DNA from: Mycobacterium sp.
GTDB lineage: Bacteria; Actinomycetota; Actinomycetes; Mycobacteriales; Mycobacteriaceae
Assembly (NCBI GenBank): GCA_025965815.1
Contig: JAOPWF010000291.1
Span: 1-12,532 of the forward strand
Length of the DNA: 12,532 nt
Reading direction: 5' to 3'
Below are positions 1 through 6,338 of the stretch, in pieces. A program made the position numbers and the translations under genes. Within the stretch, counting starts at the first letter, position 1; each line of letters opens with the position of its first letter. Below the pieces are notes generated by a model. The model was not told the DNA's origin. It was given only the letters and a program-made list of their open reading frames with translations, and did no database searches.

Positions 1-2
1 AA

Positions 3-125
3 CTCGCCACCACCAACCACATCACCACCACCATCACCAACACCGGCCGCCTCGCCTGGAACGGCCACCTCAACCACGCCCACCACCCCGACGAACTCCT
101 CCGGGAAGAATCCGACGACGGATGA
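3..125 (+). CDS. C-terminal end of a 13E12-type DUF222/HNH endonuclease family protein (partial)
   Basis: Only the last 40 codons are in the window, ending in TGA at 123-125. The frame contains TGRLAWNGHLNHAHHPDELL, which resembles the C-terminal tail of mycobacterial 13E12-repeat proteins: a Gly-Arg-Leu strand, then a His-rich stretch ending HHP-(D/E)-x-L-L and an acidic tail. These proteins carry an N-terminal DUF222 domain and a C-terminal HNH nuclease motif, neither of which is visible here. The family is multicopy in mycobacteria and often sits at rearrangement points, which fits the broken gene just downstream. The other two forward frames are Pro/Thr-rich or His/Arg-rich and look like shadows. 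The call rests on a short tail and is moderate. Confidence 0.5.
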   Translation, partial: LATTNHITTTITNTGRLAWNGHLNHAHHPDELLREESDDG

Positions 126-146
126 CCCCTCGGTAGCGTGGGCGGG

Positions 147-447
147 ATGTTGAGTGTCGACCGGTTCATCGCGGCACCGCCCGCGGCGGCGTGGGCGTCC
201 TCGTCGATCCCAATGCCTGGCCGAAATGGGGCCCTCGGTCCAGCGGGCCGAGCTGGATGGGCGTGGGGAACTGGCGCCAGGTCGAGGGGGAAGATGGGGA
301 CGCCGGTGGCCATACCGCGGCCGTTCACCATCACCGAGTTCGACCCCGGCCGCAGCTGGGCCTGCGCCGCCGTATCTGGCCGTGTGCGCTATCGCGCTGC
401 GGTGGATCGAGCGGCTCGCCCTCGCTAGCCGCAGACCGCCCCGGTAG
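147..447 (+). pseudogene. Decayed SRPBCC (START-like/polyketide cyclase) family gene
   Basis: No single frame reads through, but stitched frames give a recognisable SRPBCC protein. The ATG at 147 opens MLSVDRFIAAPPAAAW. The reading then moves to another frame for LVDPNAWPKWGP, to the third frame for PSVQRAELDGRGELAPG, back to the first for the stretch GTPVAIPRPFTITEFDPGRSW, and again to the third for [20 protein letters not shown], ending at 447. The order matches the family: N-terminal strand, a W-x-x-W-G-P segment after the first helix, the ITEFDPGRSW strand, and a C-terminal helix. About 40 residues appear missing between the last two blocks. At least four frame changes plus a deletion mean it is non-functional. 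It converges on ilvD and overlaps its 3' end. Confidence 0.65.
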
Positions 448-2122
448 CGGCCGAGCCGACCAGCTTCCGGTACTTGGCGAGCACGCCCGTCGTATAGCGC
501 GGCGGCGGCGGGCTGAATCCCTCACGGCGCGCGGCGAATTCAGCTGGGTCAGCGAGCACGTCCAGCGTGGCGTTGCCGACGTCCAGCCGGATGCGGTCGC
601 CGTCGGCGACAAAGGCGATAGGTCCGGCGTCGAGGGCTTCGGGTGCGACATGGCCGACGCACAGTCCGGTGGTACCGCCGGAGAACCGCCCGTCGGTCAG
701 CAGCAGGACGTCCTTGCCGAGGCCAGCACCCTTGATGGCGCCGGTGATCGCCAGCATCTCGCGCATACCGGGGCCGCCCTTGGGGCCCTCGTAGCGGATC
801 ACCACGACGTCACCCGCGCTGATCGTGCCGTCCTCCAGCGCGTCCATCGCGGCCCGCTCGCCATCGAAAACCCTTGCGGTGCCTTCGAACACATCGGAGT
901 CGAAGCCCGCCGACTTGACCACGGCGCCTTCGGGTGCCAGCGACCCGCCGAGGATGGTGATGCCGCCGGTCGGGTGGATCGGGTTGTCCAGCGCGCGCAG
1001 CACCTTGCCGTCGGGATCCGGCGGGGCGATGTGGGCCAGGTTCTCGGCCATGGTCTGGCCGGTCACGGTCAGGCAGTCGCCATTCATCAGGCCGGCGTCC
1101 AACAGTGCCTTCATTATCACGGGCACGCCGCCGATGCGGTCCACGTCGAACATCACATGCTGCCCAAACGGTTTGACGTTGGCCAGATGCGGTACCTTCG
1201 ATCCGACGCGGGTGAAATCCTCGAGCGTCAGCTTCACGTTGGCTTCGTGCGCGATGGCCAGCAGATGCAGGACCGCATTGGTCGAGCCGCCGAACGCCAT
1301 CACCACCGCGATGGCGTTCTCGAACGCCTCCTTGGTCATGATGTCGCGCGCGGTGATCCCCCGACGCAGCAGTTCGACGACGGCCTCGCCACTGCGGCGG
1401 GCGAATCCGTCGCGGCGGCGGTCGGTCGCCGGCGGCGCCGCACTCCCGGGCAGCGACATCCCGAGCGCCTCGGCCGCGCTTGCCATGGTGTTGGCGGTGT
1501 ACATACCGCCGCAGGCTCCCTCGCCGGGACAGATCGCCCGCTCGATGGCATCAACGTCCTCGCGCGGCATCAGCCCGCGGGCACAAGCCCCGACCGCCTC
1601 GAACGCGTCGATGATCGTCACATCCCGCTCGGTGCCGTCCGACAGCTTGGCCCTGCCCGGCAGGATCGACCCGGCATAGAGGAACACGCTCGCCAGGTCC
1701 AGCCGGGCCGCGGCCATCAGCATCCCCGGCAGCGACTTGTCGCAGCCGGCCAGCAGCACCGAACCGTCGAGGCGCTCGGCCATCATGACGGTCTCCACGC
1801 TGTCCGCGATCACCTCGCGTGACACCAGCGAGAAGTGCATGCCCTCATGGCCCATGGAGATGCCGTCGGACACCGAGATCGTGCCGAACTCCATCGGGAA
1901 CCCGCCGGCCTGGAAGACGCCTTGCTTGACCGCCTTCGCGAGGCGGTCCAGCGACAGGTTGCACGGCGTGATCTCGTTCCACGACGACCCGACGCCGATC
2001 TGCGACTTGGTGAAGTCCTCGTCGCCCATCCCTACCGCGCGCAGCATCCCGCGGGCAGCGGCCTTCTCCAGGCCATCGGTAACGTCGCGACTGCGGGGCT
2101 TGATGTCGGGCTGTGAAGGCAT
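425..2122 (-). CDS. ilvD: Dihydroxy-acid dehydratase IlvD
   Basis: Cytoplasmic Fe-S enzyme (EC 4.2.1.9) that dehydrates 2,3-dihydroxy-isovalerate and 2,3-dihydroxy-3-methylvalerate to the 2-keto acids that precede valine, leucine and isoleucine; it also feeds pantothenate synthesis. The 565-residue product has the IlvD/Edd layout. The three expected cluster cysteines are C54 (TPCN), C127 (GCDKSLPG) and C204 ([12 protein letters not shown]), with K129 beside C127 and the DGRFSGGT motif near residues 477-484 whose S481 is the expected catalytic base. The N-terminal [20 protein letters not shown] and C-terminal [10 protein letters not shown]...VCG are typical of mycobacterial IlvD. The ATG at 2122 lies 6 nt after a -10-like hexamer, so a leaderless mRNA is likely. 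The gene diverges from the copper operon on the right. Confidence 0.97.
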   Translation of the reverse strand: MPSQPDIKPRSRDVTDGLEKAAARGMLRAVGMGDEDFTKSQIGVGSSWNEITPCNLSLDRLAKAVKQGVFQAGGFPMEFGTISVSDGISMGHEGMHFSLVSREVIADSVETVMMAERLDGSVLLAGCDKSLPGMLMAAARLDLASVFLYAGSILPGRAKLSDGTERDVTIIDAFEAVGACARGLMPREDVDAIERAICPGEGACGGMYTANTMASAAEALGMSLPGSAAPPATDRRRDGFARRSGEAVVELLRRGITARDIMTKEAFENAIAVVMAFGGSTNAVLHLLAIAHEANVKLTLEDFTRVGSKVPHLANVKPFGQHVMFDVDRIGGVPVIMKALLDAGLMNGDCLTVTGQTMAENLAHIAPPDPDGKVLRALDNPIHPTGGITILGGSLAPEGAVVKSAGFDSDVFEGTARVFDGERAAMDALEDGTISAGDVVVIRYEGPKGGPGMREMLAITGAIKGAGLGKDVLLLTDGRFSGGTTGLCVGHVAPEALDAGPIAFVADGDRIRLDVGNATLDVLADPAEFAARREGFSPPPPRYTTGVLAKYRKLVGSAATGAVCG

Positions 2123-2128
2123 TGCACA

Positions 2129-2156
2129 AGTATGCCTTCGCGAATCTGACCGGCAA
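2129..2156 (-). promoter_or_regulatory. Predicted leaderless promoter of ilvD
   Basis: Read on the minus strand, TTGCCG (2156-2151) and CATACT (2134-2129) are separated by 16 nt, close to SigA-type -35/-10 elements. Only six bases (TGTGCA) separate the -10 from the ilvD ATG, so transcription would begin at or next to the A of the start codon. No Shine-Dalgarno sequence precedes ilvD. Leaderless genes are common in mycobacteria. The assignment is by inspection only. Confidence 0.5.
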
Positions 2157-2167
2157 AACCGTTTTGC

Positions 2168-2184
2168 ATACCCCGGTGGGGTAT
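2168..2184. promoter_or_regulatory. RicR/CsoR-type copper operator (perfect 7-3-7 palindrome)
   Basis: ATACCCC-GGT-GGGGTAT is a perfect inverted repeat with 7-bp arms and a 3-bp spacer. It matches the general TACCCC/GGGGTA half-sites bound by CsoR-family Cu(I) repressors, including mycobacterial RicR. It sits where the -35 of the lipoprotein-ricR promoter would be (17-nt spacing to TACGGT at 2191-2196), so binding would block RNA polymerase. It also ends 12 bp from the presumed -35 of divergent ilvD. The gene for the cognate repressor lies in the same transcription unit, consistent with autoregulation relieved by copper. Confidence 0.8.
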
Positions 2185-2190
2185 CTCCGG

Positions 2191-2196
2191 TACGGT
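2191..2196 (+). promoter_or_regulatory. Predicted -10 of a leaderless promoter for the DUF305-ricR operon
   Basis: TACGGT fits the mycobacterial TANNNT -10 consensus and lies 6 nt before the ATG at 2203. No purine-rich ribosome-binding site precedes that ATG. The spacing puts the transcription start at the start codon, mirroring the arrangement at ilvD. The -35 position falls inside the copper palindrome. Confidence 0.45.
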
Positions 2197-2202
2197 GGTT
2201 TC

Positions 2203-2811
2203 ATGACGTCTCTCACGACTCGCGTGTCAGCTGTCGTCGCGGCGCTGGCCGCCGCGGTCGTCCTGTCCTCCTGTTCCAGCCAGAAATCGGCCGACCACAC
2301 CGAGCACGCCGGCAGCCCGACCACGAGTGCCACCGACCAGCCCGCCGGCCACAACGCCGACGATGTCGCCTTCGCCCAGGGCATGATTCCGCATCACCAG
2401 CAAGCCATCGACATGGCGACGATGGTCACCGGTCGCTCCACCAACCCGCAGGTGATCCAACTGGCCAACAAGATCAAGGCAGCCCAGGAACCCGAGATCC
2501 GGACCCTCGACGTCTTCCTCGTGCAGTGGAAAGAGAACCCCGACACCGACACCGGACACGGCGGGCATGGCGGTATGGCGATGACCGGCATGGTCGACCA
2601 GCCCACCATGGACAAGCTCGCGTCGCTCAAAGGCGCTGAATTCGACACACTATGGCTGCAGTCCATGATCGCCCATCACCAGGGAGCAATCGAGATGGCG
2701 AAGGCCGAGATCGCCAACGGCGACAGCGTGGACGCCAAGGGCCTGGCCCAGAACATCGTCACCACGCAACAGGCCGAGATCGTTCAGATGAAGCAGATGC
2801 TGGGAGGGTAA
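2203..2811 (+). CDS. DUF305 lipoprotein, putative surface copper-binding protein
   Basis: The 202-residue product starts with a lipoprotein signal: basic N-terminus, hydrophobic stretch, and lipobox LSSC with acceptor C24. Two DUF305-type helical repeats follow, marked by GMIPHHQQAIDMA (H64, H65) and SMIAHHQGAIEMA (H158, H159). They are joined by a Gly/His/Met-rich linker, GHGGHGGMAMTGM (about 118-130). Paired His-His and Met motifs are the expected copper ligands in this ferritin-like family, which includes cyanobacterial CopM. A copper-binding role outside the membrane is inferred. An in-frame start 90 bp upstream would place the operator and promoter inside the gene and spoil the signal peptide, so ATG 2203 is chosen. 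The stop TAA abuts the ricR ATG, and a copper operator lies upstream. Confidence 0.88.
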   Translation: MTSLTTRVSAVVAALAAAVVLSSCSSQKSADHTEHAGSPTTSATDQPAGHNADDVAFAQGMIPHHQQAIDMATMVTGRSTNPQVIQLANKIKAAQEPEIRTLDVFLVQWKENPDTDTGHGGHGGMAMTGMVDQPTMDKLASLKGAEFDTLWLQSMIAHHQGAIEMAKAEIANGDSVDAKGLAQNIVTTQQAEIVQMKQMLGG

Positions 2812-3102
2812 ATGACCGCGGCACATGGCTACACGGCCGACAAGGAGAACTACGCCAAACGGCTGCGCCGCATCGAGGGCCAGGTTCGGGGCGTGGCGAA
2901 GATGATCGAGGACGACAAGTACTGCATCGACATCCTCACCCAGATCAGCGCCATCAACAGTGCCCTGCAGTCGGTCGCGCTGGGCCTACTCGACGAGCAC
3001 CTCGGGCATTGCGTGAGCCAGGCGGTCGCCGAGGGCGGCGACGAGGCCGATGCGAAGCTCGCCGAGGCGTCCGCCGCCATCGCGCGACTGGTGCGGTCCT
3101 GA
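2812..3102 (+). CDS. ricR: Copper-sensing transcriptional repressor RicR (CsoR/DUF156 family)
   Basis: The 96-residue CsoR-family protein has the typical helical core. YAKRLRRIEGQVRGVAKMIE carries the basic DNA-contact helix, followed by the Cu(I) ligand set C38 (KYCIDILTQI), H63 (DEHLGHC) and C67. This Cys-His-Cys pattern marks copper sensors rather than formaldehyde (FrmR) or nickel (RcnR) members. Length and sequence closely match M. tuberculosis RicR (Rv0190) as I recall it, and the place beside ilvD is the same. Cu(I) binding releases the repressor from palindromes like the one at 2168-2184. The ATG directly follows the lipoprotein stop codon with GGGAGG just upstream, so the two genes are co-transcribed and probably coupled. 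Unlike M. tuberculosis, where ricR follows ilvD directly, it is second in its operon here. Confidence 0.92.
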   Translation: MTAAHGYTADKENYAKRLRRIEGQVRGVAKMIEDDKYCIDILTQISAINSALQSVALGLLDEHLGHCVSQAVAEGGDEADAKLAEASAAIARLVRS

Positions 3103-3108
3103 CGGCGG

Positions 3109-3408
3109 TCAGTCGCCGAGCGCTCTTTCCAGGCGCTCGACCTTGGCAGTGAGCTGGCCGGCGTAGCCCGGACGGATGTCGGCTTTCAAGACCAGGCTGA
3201 CTCGTGGCGACACGGCCGCGACGGCTTCTACGGCCTGTTTGACGACCGCCATCACTTCGTCCCACTCGCCCTCGATGTTGGTGAACATCGCATTGGTCTC
3301 GTTTGGCAGACCGGAGGCGCGGACCACGCGAATCGCCTCCGCCACCGCGTCGCGTACACCGCCGGTCTCGTCGCCCGCGCCCGGACTGACGCTGAAGGCA
3401 ACAATCAT
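3109..3408 (-). CDS. MTH1187/YqgV-type thiamine-binding domain protein
   Basis: This small 99-residue protein opens [18 protein letters not shown], continues with [15 protein letters not shown], and ends with [14 protein letters not shown]...LTAKVERLE. That order matches the MTH1187 family (Pfam Thiamine_BP), a ferredoxin-like fold that forms oligomers and has been found to bind thiamine; the physiological role is unresolved. No signal peptide or membrane segment is seen, so it is probably cytosolic. It begins 8 bp after the stop of the upstream PPOX gene and should share its transcript. It converges on ricR, with 6 bp between the stop codons. No good Shine-Dalgarno precedes the ATG, so translation may depend on the upstream gene. 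Confidence 0.85.
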   Translation of the reverse strand: MIVAFSVSPGAGDETGGVRDAVAEAIRVVRASGLPNETNAMFTNIEGEWDEVMAVVKQAVEAVAAVSPRVSLVLKADIRPGYAGQLTAKVERLERALGD

Positions 3409-3416
3409 TTGGACGC

Positions 3417-3806
3417 CTACTGCTTGCTGTACGCCGTCGGCCGGACCACGAAGATCACCCGGTCCGGGGCATCCGCCGGCCGCCCGGTGAGCGGCCCGTC
3501 GTAGCGCTCATTGAGGTGCATGTAGAAGTCGCCGTTGGGGTCGGGAACGATCTCTTCGACCACGCCGCGGACCTCCAGGTAGCGGTACGGGTTGTCCGGA
3601 TCGCTGACCGACATAGCCACCCTCGGATTGGCCCTCACATTGCGGTACTTCTGCCGCTTGGTCGTGTGGGTAAACCTCAGCAGCTCGCCGTCCCAGTCGA
3701 ACCACATCGGATTCACCTGCACCCCACCGTCGGGCCGGGTGGTGGCCAGGTGCCCATACAGCGGGCGTTCCAGCAGGCCGGCGTAGCCATCGGGAATGGC
3801 GACCAT
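3417..3806 (-). CDS. PPOX-class, F420-dependent flavin/deazaflavin-binding split-barrel oxidoreductase
   Basis: The 129-residue protein has the pyridoxamine-5'-phosphate-oxidase-like split-barrel pattern of the Rv1155-like TIGR03618 group. [20 protein letters not shown] forms the first strands. [20 protein letters not shown] contains the basic stretch expected to hold the cofactor phosphate or polyglutamate tail. [20 protein letters not shown] and a C-terminal [12 protein letters not shown] complete the fold. Mycobacterial members generally use F420 rather than FMN; the substrate cannot be told from sequence. GGAGGA lies 6 nt before the ATG, a strong ribosome-binding site that supports this start. 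It heads a two-gene unit with the thiamine-binding gene, a cassette absent from this place in M. tuberculosis as I recall it. Confidence 0.87.
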   Translation of the reverse strand: MVAIPDGYAGLLERPLYGHLATTRPDGGVQVNPMWFDWDGELLRFTHTTKRQKYRNVRANPRVAMSVSDPDNPYRYLEVRGVVEEIVPDPNGDFYMHLNERYDGPLTGRPADAPDRVIFVVRPTAYSKQ

Positions 3807-3937
3807 GTGAATCCTCCGATTCTCACGAACAGCGATACTGGTACGACTCTATGCGGCGGCGTCCGGCGGTTTCGGCGCGACAAGCCGTTACGGTGGTGCT
3901 GCCGCTTGCCGCCAGACTCGACGGGCATGCCCTCGCT

Positions 3938-5173
3938 ATGACTGTTCAAACCCGCACCCCTCGTGCCCGACCGTGGACTTGGCGCATCGCCGTGCAGTTG
4001 GCCGTCCTGGCGGGGGCCGCCTTCGTGTACGTCACCGCGGAGATCGTGCCGGTCGGCGCGCTGCCCGCCATCGCGACCGACCTGCATGTCAGCGAGGCGC
4101 TGGTGGGCACCCTGCTGGCGAGTTATGCACTGGTGGCGGCGGTGACAACCCTTCCGCTGGTGCGCATGACCGCCTACTGGCCGCGGCGCCGCACGCTGAT
4201 GCTGACGCTGGTGTGCCTGACTGTCTCGCAACTGGTCTCCGCGCTGGCACCGAACTTCGCGGTTCTGGCCGGCGGCCGGGTGCTGTGTGCGATCACCCAC
4301 GGACTGATGTGGTCGGTGATCGCGCCGATCGGTGCCCGGCTGGTGCCCGCCGACTACGCGGCTCGGGCCACCACTGCGGTGTACGTGGGGACCAGCCTCG
4401 CGCTGGTTGTCGGCAATCCACTGACCGCCGCGATGAGCGAGCTGTGGGGATGGCGCGTCGCAGTCGTGGCGGTCACCGTCGCCGCGGCCACCGTGACCGC
4501 GGCCGCCTGGCTCGGCCTGCCGCCGATGGTTCTTTCGGTCACCGAGATCGACGCGGTCCGTCGCCATGAACGTCACCACCGCAACGGCCGACTGGTCACG
4601 CTGAGCGTGCTCACCCTCGTCGGCGTCACCGGCCACTTCATCTCCTACACCTTCATCGTGGTGATCATCCGCGACGTCGTCGGTGTGCACGGCCCGCATC
4701 TCGCCTGGCTGCTGGCGGCCTATGGCATCGCGGGCCTGATCGCGATGGGGGTGATGGCACGCCCGCTGGACCGACGGCCCAAGGCGTCCGTCGCGGCGTG
4801 TTTGGCGGCCTTGACCGCCGCGTTCGCCGTGTTGACGTCGCTGGCGTTCGGCACCATGCCGGGGCTGCTCACGATGCTGGTGGGAGTCGCCGCGATCGTG
4901 CTGTGGGGTGCGGCGTCCACCGCGCTGCCCCCGATGCTGCAGGCCATGGCGATGCGTACCGCGCCCGACGATCCCGATGGCGCGTCTGGCCTGTACGTCG
5001 CGGCCTTCCAGGTCGGCATCATGGCCGGTTCACTGGTCGGCGGCCTGCTCTACGTCCAAGCGGGTCTGGCGGTCATGATCGCGGCGTCGACGGTGCTGGT
5101 CACAGGTGCGCTGATCCCTGTCATCGCCAGCCGTCGATTGTTCGGTGTTTCCGCAGCAACCCGCGAAAAGTAA
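3938..5173 (+). CDS. Major facilitator superfamily exporter (DHA1-like, Rv0191-type)
   Basis: The 411-residue integral membrane protein has about twelve hydrophobic segments. VYVTAEIVPVGALPAIATDL in TM1 is typical of the AraJ/chloramphenicol-efflux branch of DHA1 drug:H+ antiporters. A degenerate motif A (RMTAYWPRRRTL, about 77-88) lies between TM2 and TM3, and GTSLALVVGNPLTAAM (about 151-166) occupies the motif C position. A long loop rich in His and Arg (RRHERHHRNGR) separates the halves. Close resemblance and gene order indicate the orthologue of M. tuberculosis Rv0191. Substrate is unknown; drug or metabolite efflux is inferred. ATG 3938 is chosen because the N-terminus then matches the family; an in-frame ATG at 3851 would add 29 atypical residues. 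No clear Shine-Dalgarno is visible. Confidence 0.88.
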   Translation: MTVQTRTPRARPWTWRIAVQLAVLAGAAFVYVTAEIVPVGALPAIATDLHVSEALVGTLLASYALVAAVTTLPLVRMTAYWPRRRTLMLTLVCLTVSQLVSALAPNFAVLAGGRVLCAITHGLMWSVIAPIGARLVPADYAARATTAVYVGTSLALVVGNPLTAAMSELWGWRVAVVAVTVAAATVTAAAWLGLPPMVLSVTEIDAVRRHERHHRNGRLVTLSVLTLVGVTGHFISYTFIVVIIRDVVGVHGPHLAWLLAAYGIAGLIAMGVMARPLDRRPKASVAACLAALTAAFAVLTSLAFGTMPGLLTMLVGVAAIVLWGAASTALPPMLQAMAMRTAPDDPDGASGLYVAAFQVGIMAGSLVGGLLYVQAGLAVMIAASTVLVTGALIPVIASRRLFGVSAATREK

Positions 5174-5300
5174 CGATCTTGACCTGACCACGATTAAACG
5201 AGCAGCTCAGCGCCGTGGTTGAGGCGGTCACCGGGGGCTCACCGATCGCACACGGCGGTAGCTGGTCCCCCTGCTGTGCGACACTGGATGCAGAATTTAT

Positions 5301-5305
5301 GGAGG
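5301..5305 (+). promoter_or_regulatory. Shine-Dalgarno that fixes the L,D-transpeptidase start
   Basis: GGAGG is 7 nt from the ATG at 5313 but only 1 nt from the in-frame GTG at 5307. This favours ATG 5313 as the true start. Confidence 0.7.
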
Positions 5306-5312
5306 TGTGCAC

Positions 5313-6332
5313 ATGTCGCGATGGGCCAGGGGGGCACTCGCCGCCGCTTTCAGTACCGCCGGGCTGGTCGCCGGGCTGACCCTCGGCAGCGCGCCCGCGC
5401 TGGCCGACCCGGATCAGGCGCCGAGCGATCCATCTGTGCTGGACGCATCCCGGGCCGAGCTGCCCGCAGCCGAACCCTTGCCGCCGGGACCCGAGGTTCC
5501 GCCGCCTCCGCCTGCCAATCCGTCCGCGTTCGCGCCGCCGGCGGACCCGTTCGCGCCGCCGCCAGCCGCTCCCGGCGTGATTCCACCGGGCACGCCCGCG
5601 GGGCAGAATCCGACACCATTCACCGGTGAGCCGCCGTTCGTGCCGCCGTCATTCAATCCGAGCAACGGTTCTATGGTCGGTGTGGCCAAGCCGATCTACA
5701 TCAATTTCGCGCGGCCGATCGCCAACCGGCCGATGGCCGAACAGGCGGTCCACATCTCGTCCACCCCGCCGGTCCCCGGCAAGTTCTACTGGCTGAGCGA
5801 CACCCAGCTGCGGTGGCGCCCGATGGACTTCTGGCCGGCGAACACGAACGTCAACATCGATGCGGCCGGCACCAAGTCGAGCTTCCGGACCGGTGAGTCG
5901 CTGGTCGCCACGGCCGACAACGCCACCCACCAGATGACCATCGTCCGCAACGGCAAGGTGGAACAGACCTTCCCGGTGTCGATGGGCATGTCCGGTCACG
6001 ACACCCCCAACGGCACCTATTACGTTCTGGAGAAGTTTCCCGACATAGTGATGGATTCCGCAACGTACGGAGTGCCGAACACTTCGGCGCAGGGCTACAA
6101 GGTGCACGTCCAGCTCGCCGTCCGGATAGACAACAGCGGCAACTTCGTGCACAGCGCACCCTGGTCGGTCGGCGACCAGGGTAAGCGCAACGTCAGCCAC
6201 GGGTGCATCAACATCAGCCCTGCCAACGCGAAGTGGTTCTACGACAACTTCGGCAGCGGCGACCCCATTGTGGTGAAGAACTCGGTCGGGACCTACAACC
6301 AGAACGACGGCGCCCAGGACTGGCAGATCTAG
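5313..6332 (+). CDS. Secreted L,D-transpeptidase (YkuD) with Big-like domain, LdtMt4/Rv0192-type
   Basis: The 339-residue cell-wall enzyme would form 3-3 (mDap-mDap) peptidoglycan cross-links outside the membrane. Residues 1-31 form a signal peptide ending SAPALA before DPDQ, so it is either released or membrane-tethered. A Pro/Ala-rich low-complexity linker spans about 34-115, then an Ig-like Big domain (about 120-195, with [10 protein letters not shown] and a QLRWRP strand), then YkuD (about 197-325). The catalytic signature is complete: H280 in FVHSAPW and SHGCINIS with H296 and nucleophile C298. Position between the MFS gene and zmp1 matches Rv0192 of M. tuberculosis, called LdtMt4. The long Pro-rich linker probably lets the catalytic domain reach through the wall. 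It converges on zmp1, leaving 6 bp between stops. Confidence 0.93.
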   Translation: MSRWARGALAAAFSTAGLVAGLTLGSAPALADPDQAPSDPSVLDASRAELPAAEPLPPGPEVPPPPPANPSAFAPPADPFAPPPAAPGVIPPGTPAGQNPTPFTGEPPFVPPSFNPSNGSMVGVAKPIYINFARPIANRPMAEQAVHISSTPPVPGKFYWLSDTQLRWRPMDFWPANTNVNIDAAGTKSSFRTGESLVATADNATHQMTIVRNGKVEQTFPVSMGMSGHDTPNGTYYVLEKFPDIVMDSATYGVPNTSAQGYKVHVQLAVRIDNSGNFVHSAPWSVGDQGKRNVSHGCINISPANAKWFYDNFGSGDPIVVKNSVGTYNQNDGAQDWQI

Positions 6333-6338
6333 CCGGGC

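Noticed and set aside
1..60. CACCA-rich start resembling a tandem repeat
   Set aside because: The spacing is irregular and it reads as Thr/His codons of the 13E12-type tail, not a repeat array; no CRISPR, tRNA, rRNA or insertion sequence is seen in the window.
191..1822. Long forward open frame opposite ilvD
   Set aside because: It is the mirror of a fully conserved ilvD; Arg/His/Gly-rich composition with no domain pattern, a common GC-rich shadow. Only its first few codons overlap the SRPBCC relic.
3099..3118. Small hairpins (CTGAC/GTCAG or CGGCG/CGCCG) at the convergent ricR and thiamine-binding gene stops
   Set aside because: Only 5-bp stems, mutually exclusive and without a T-run; too weak to call a bidirectional terminator.
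3713..4699. Reverse open frame across the MFS gene and the PPOX gene
   Set aside because: His/Arg/Gln-rich, crosses two real genes and their divergent promoter region.
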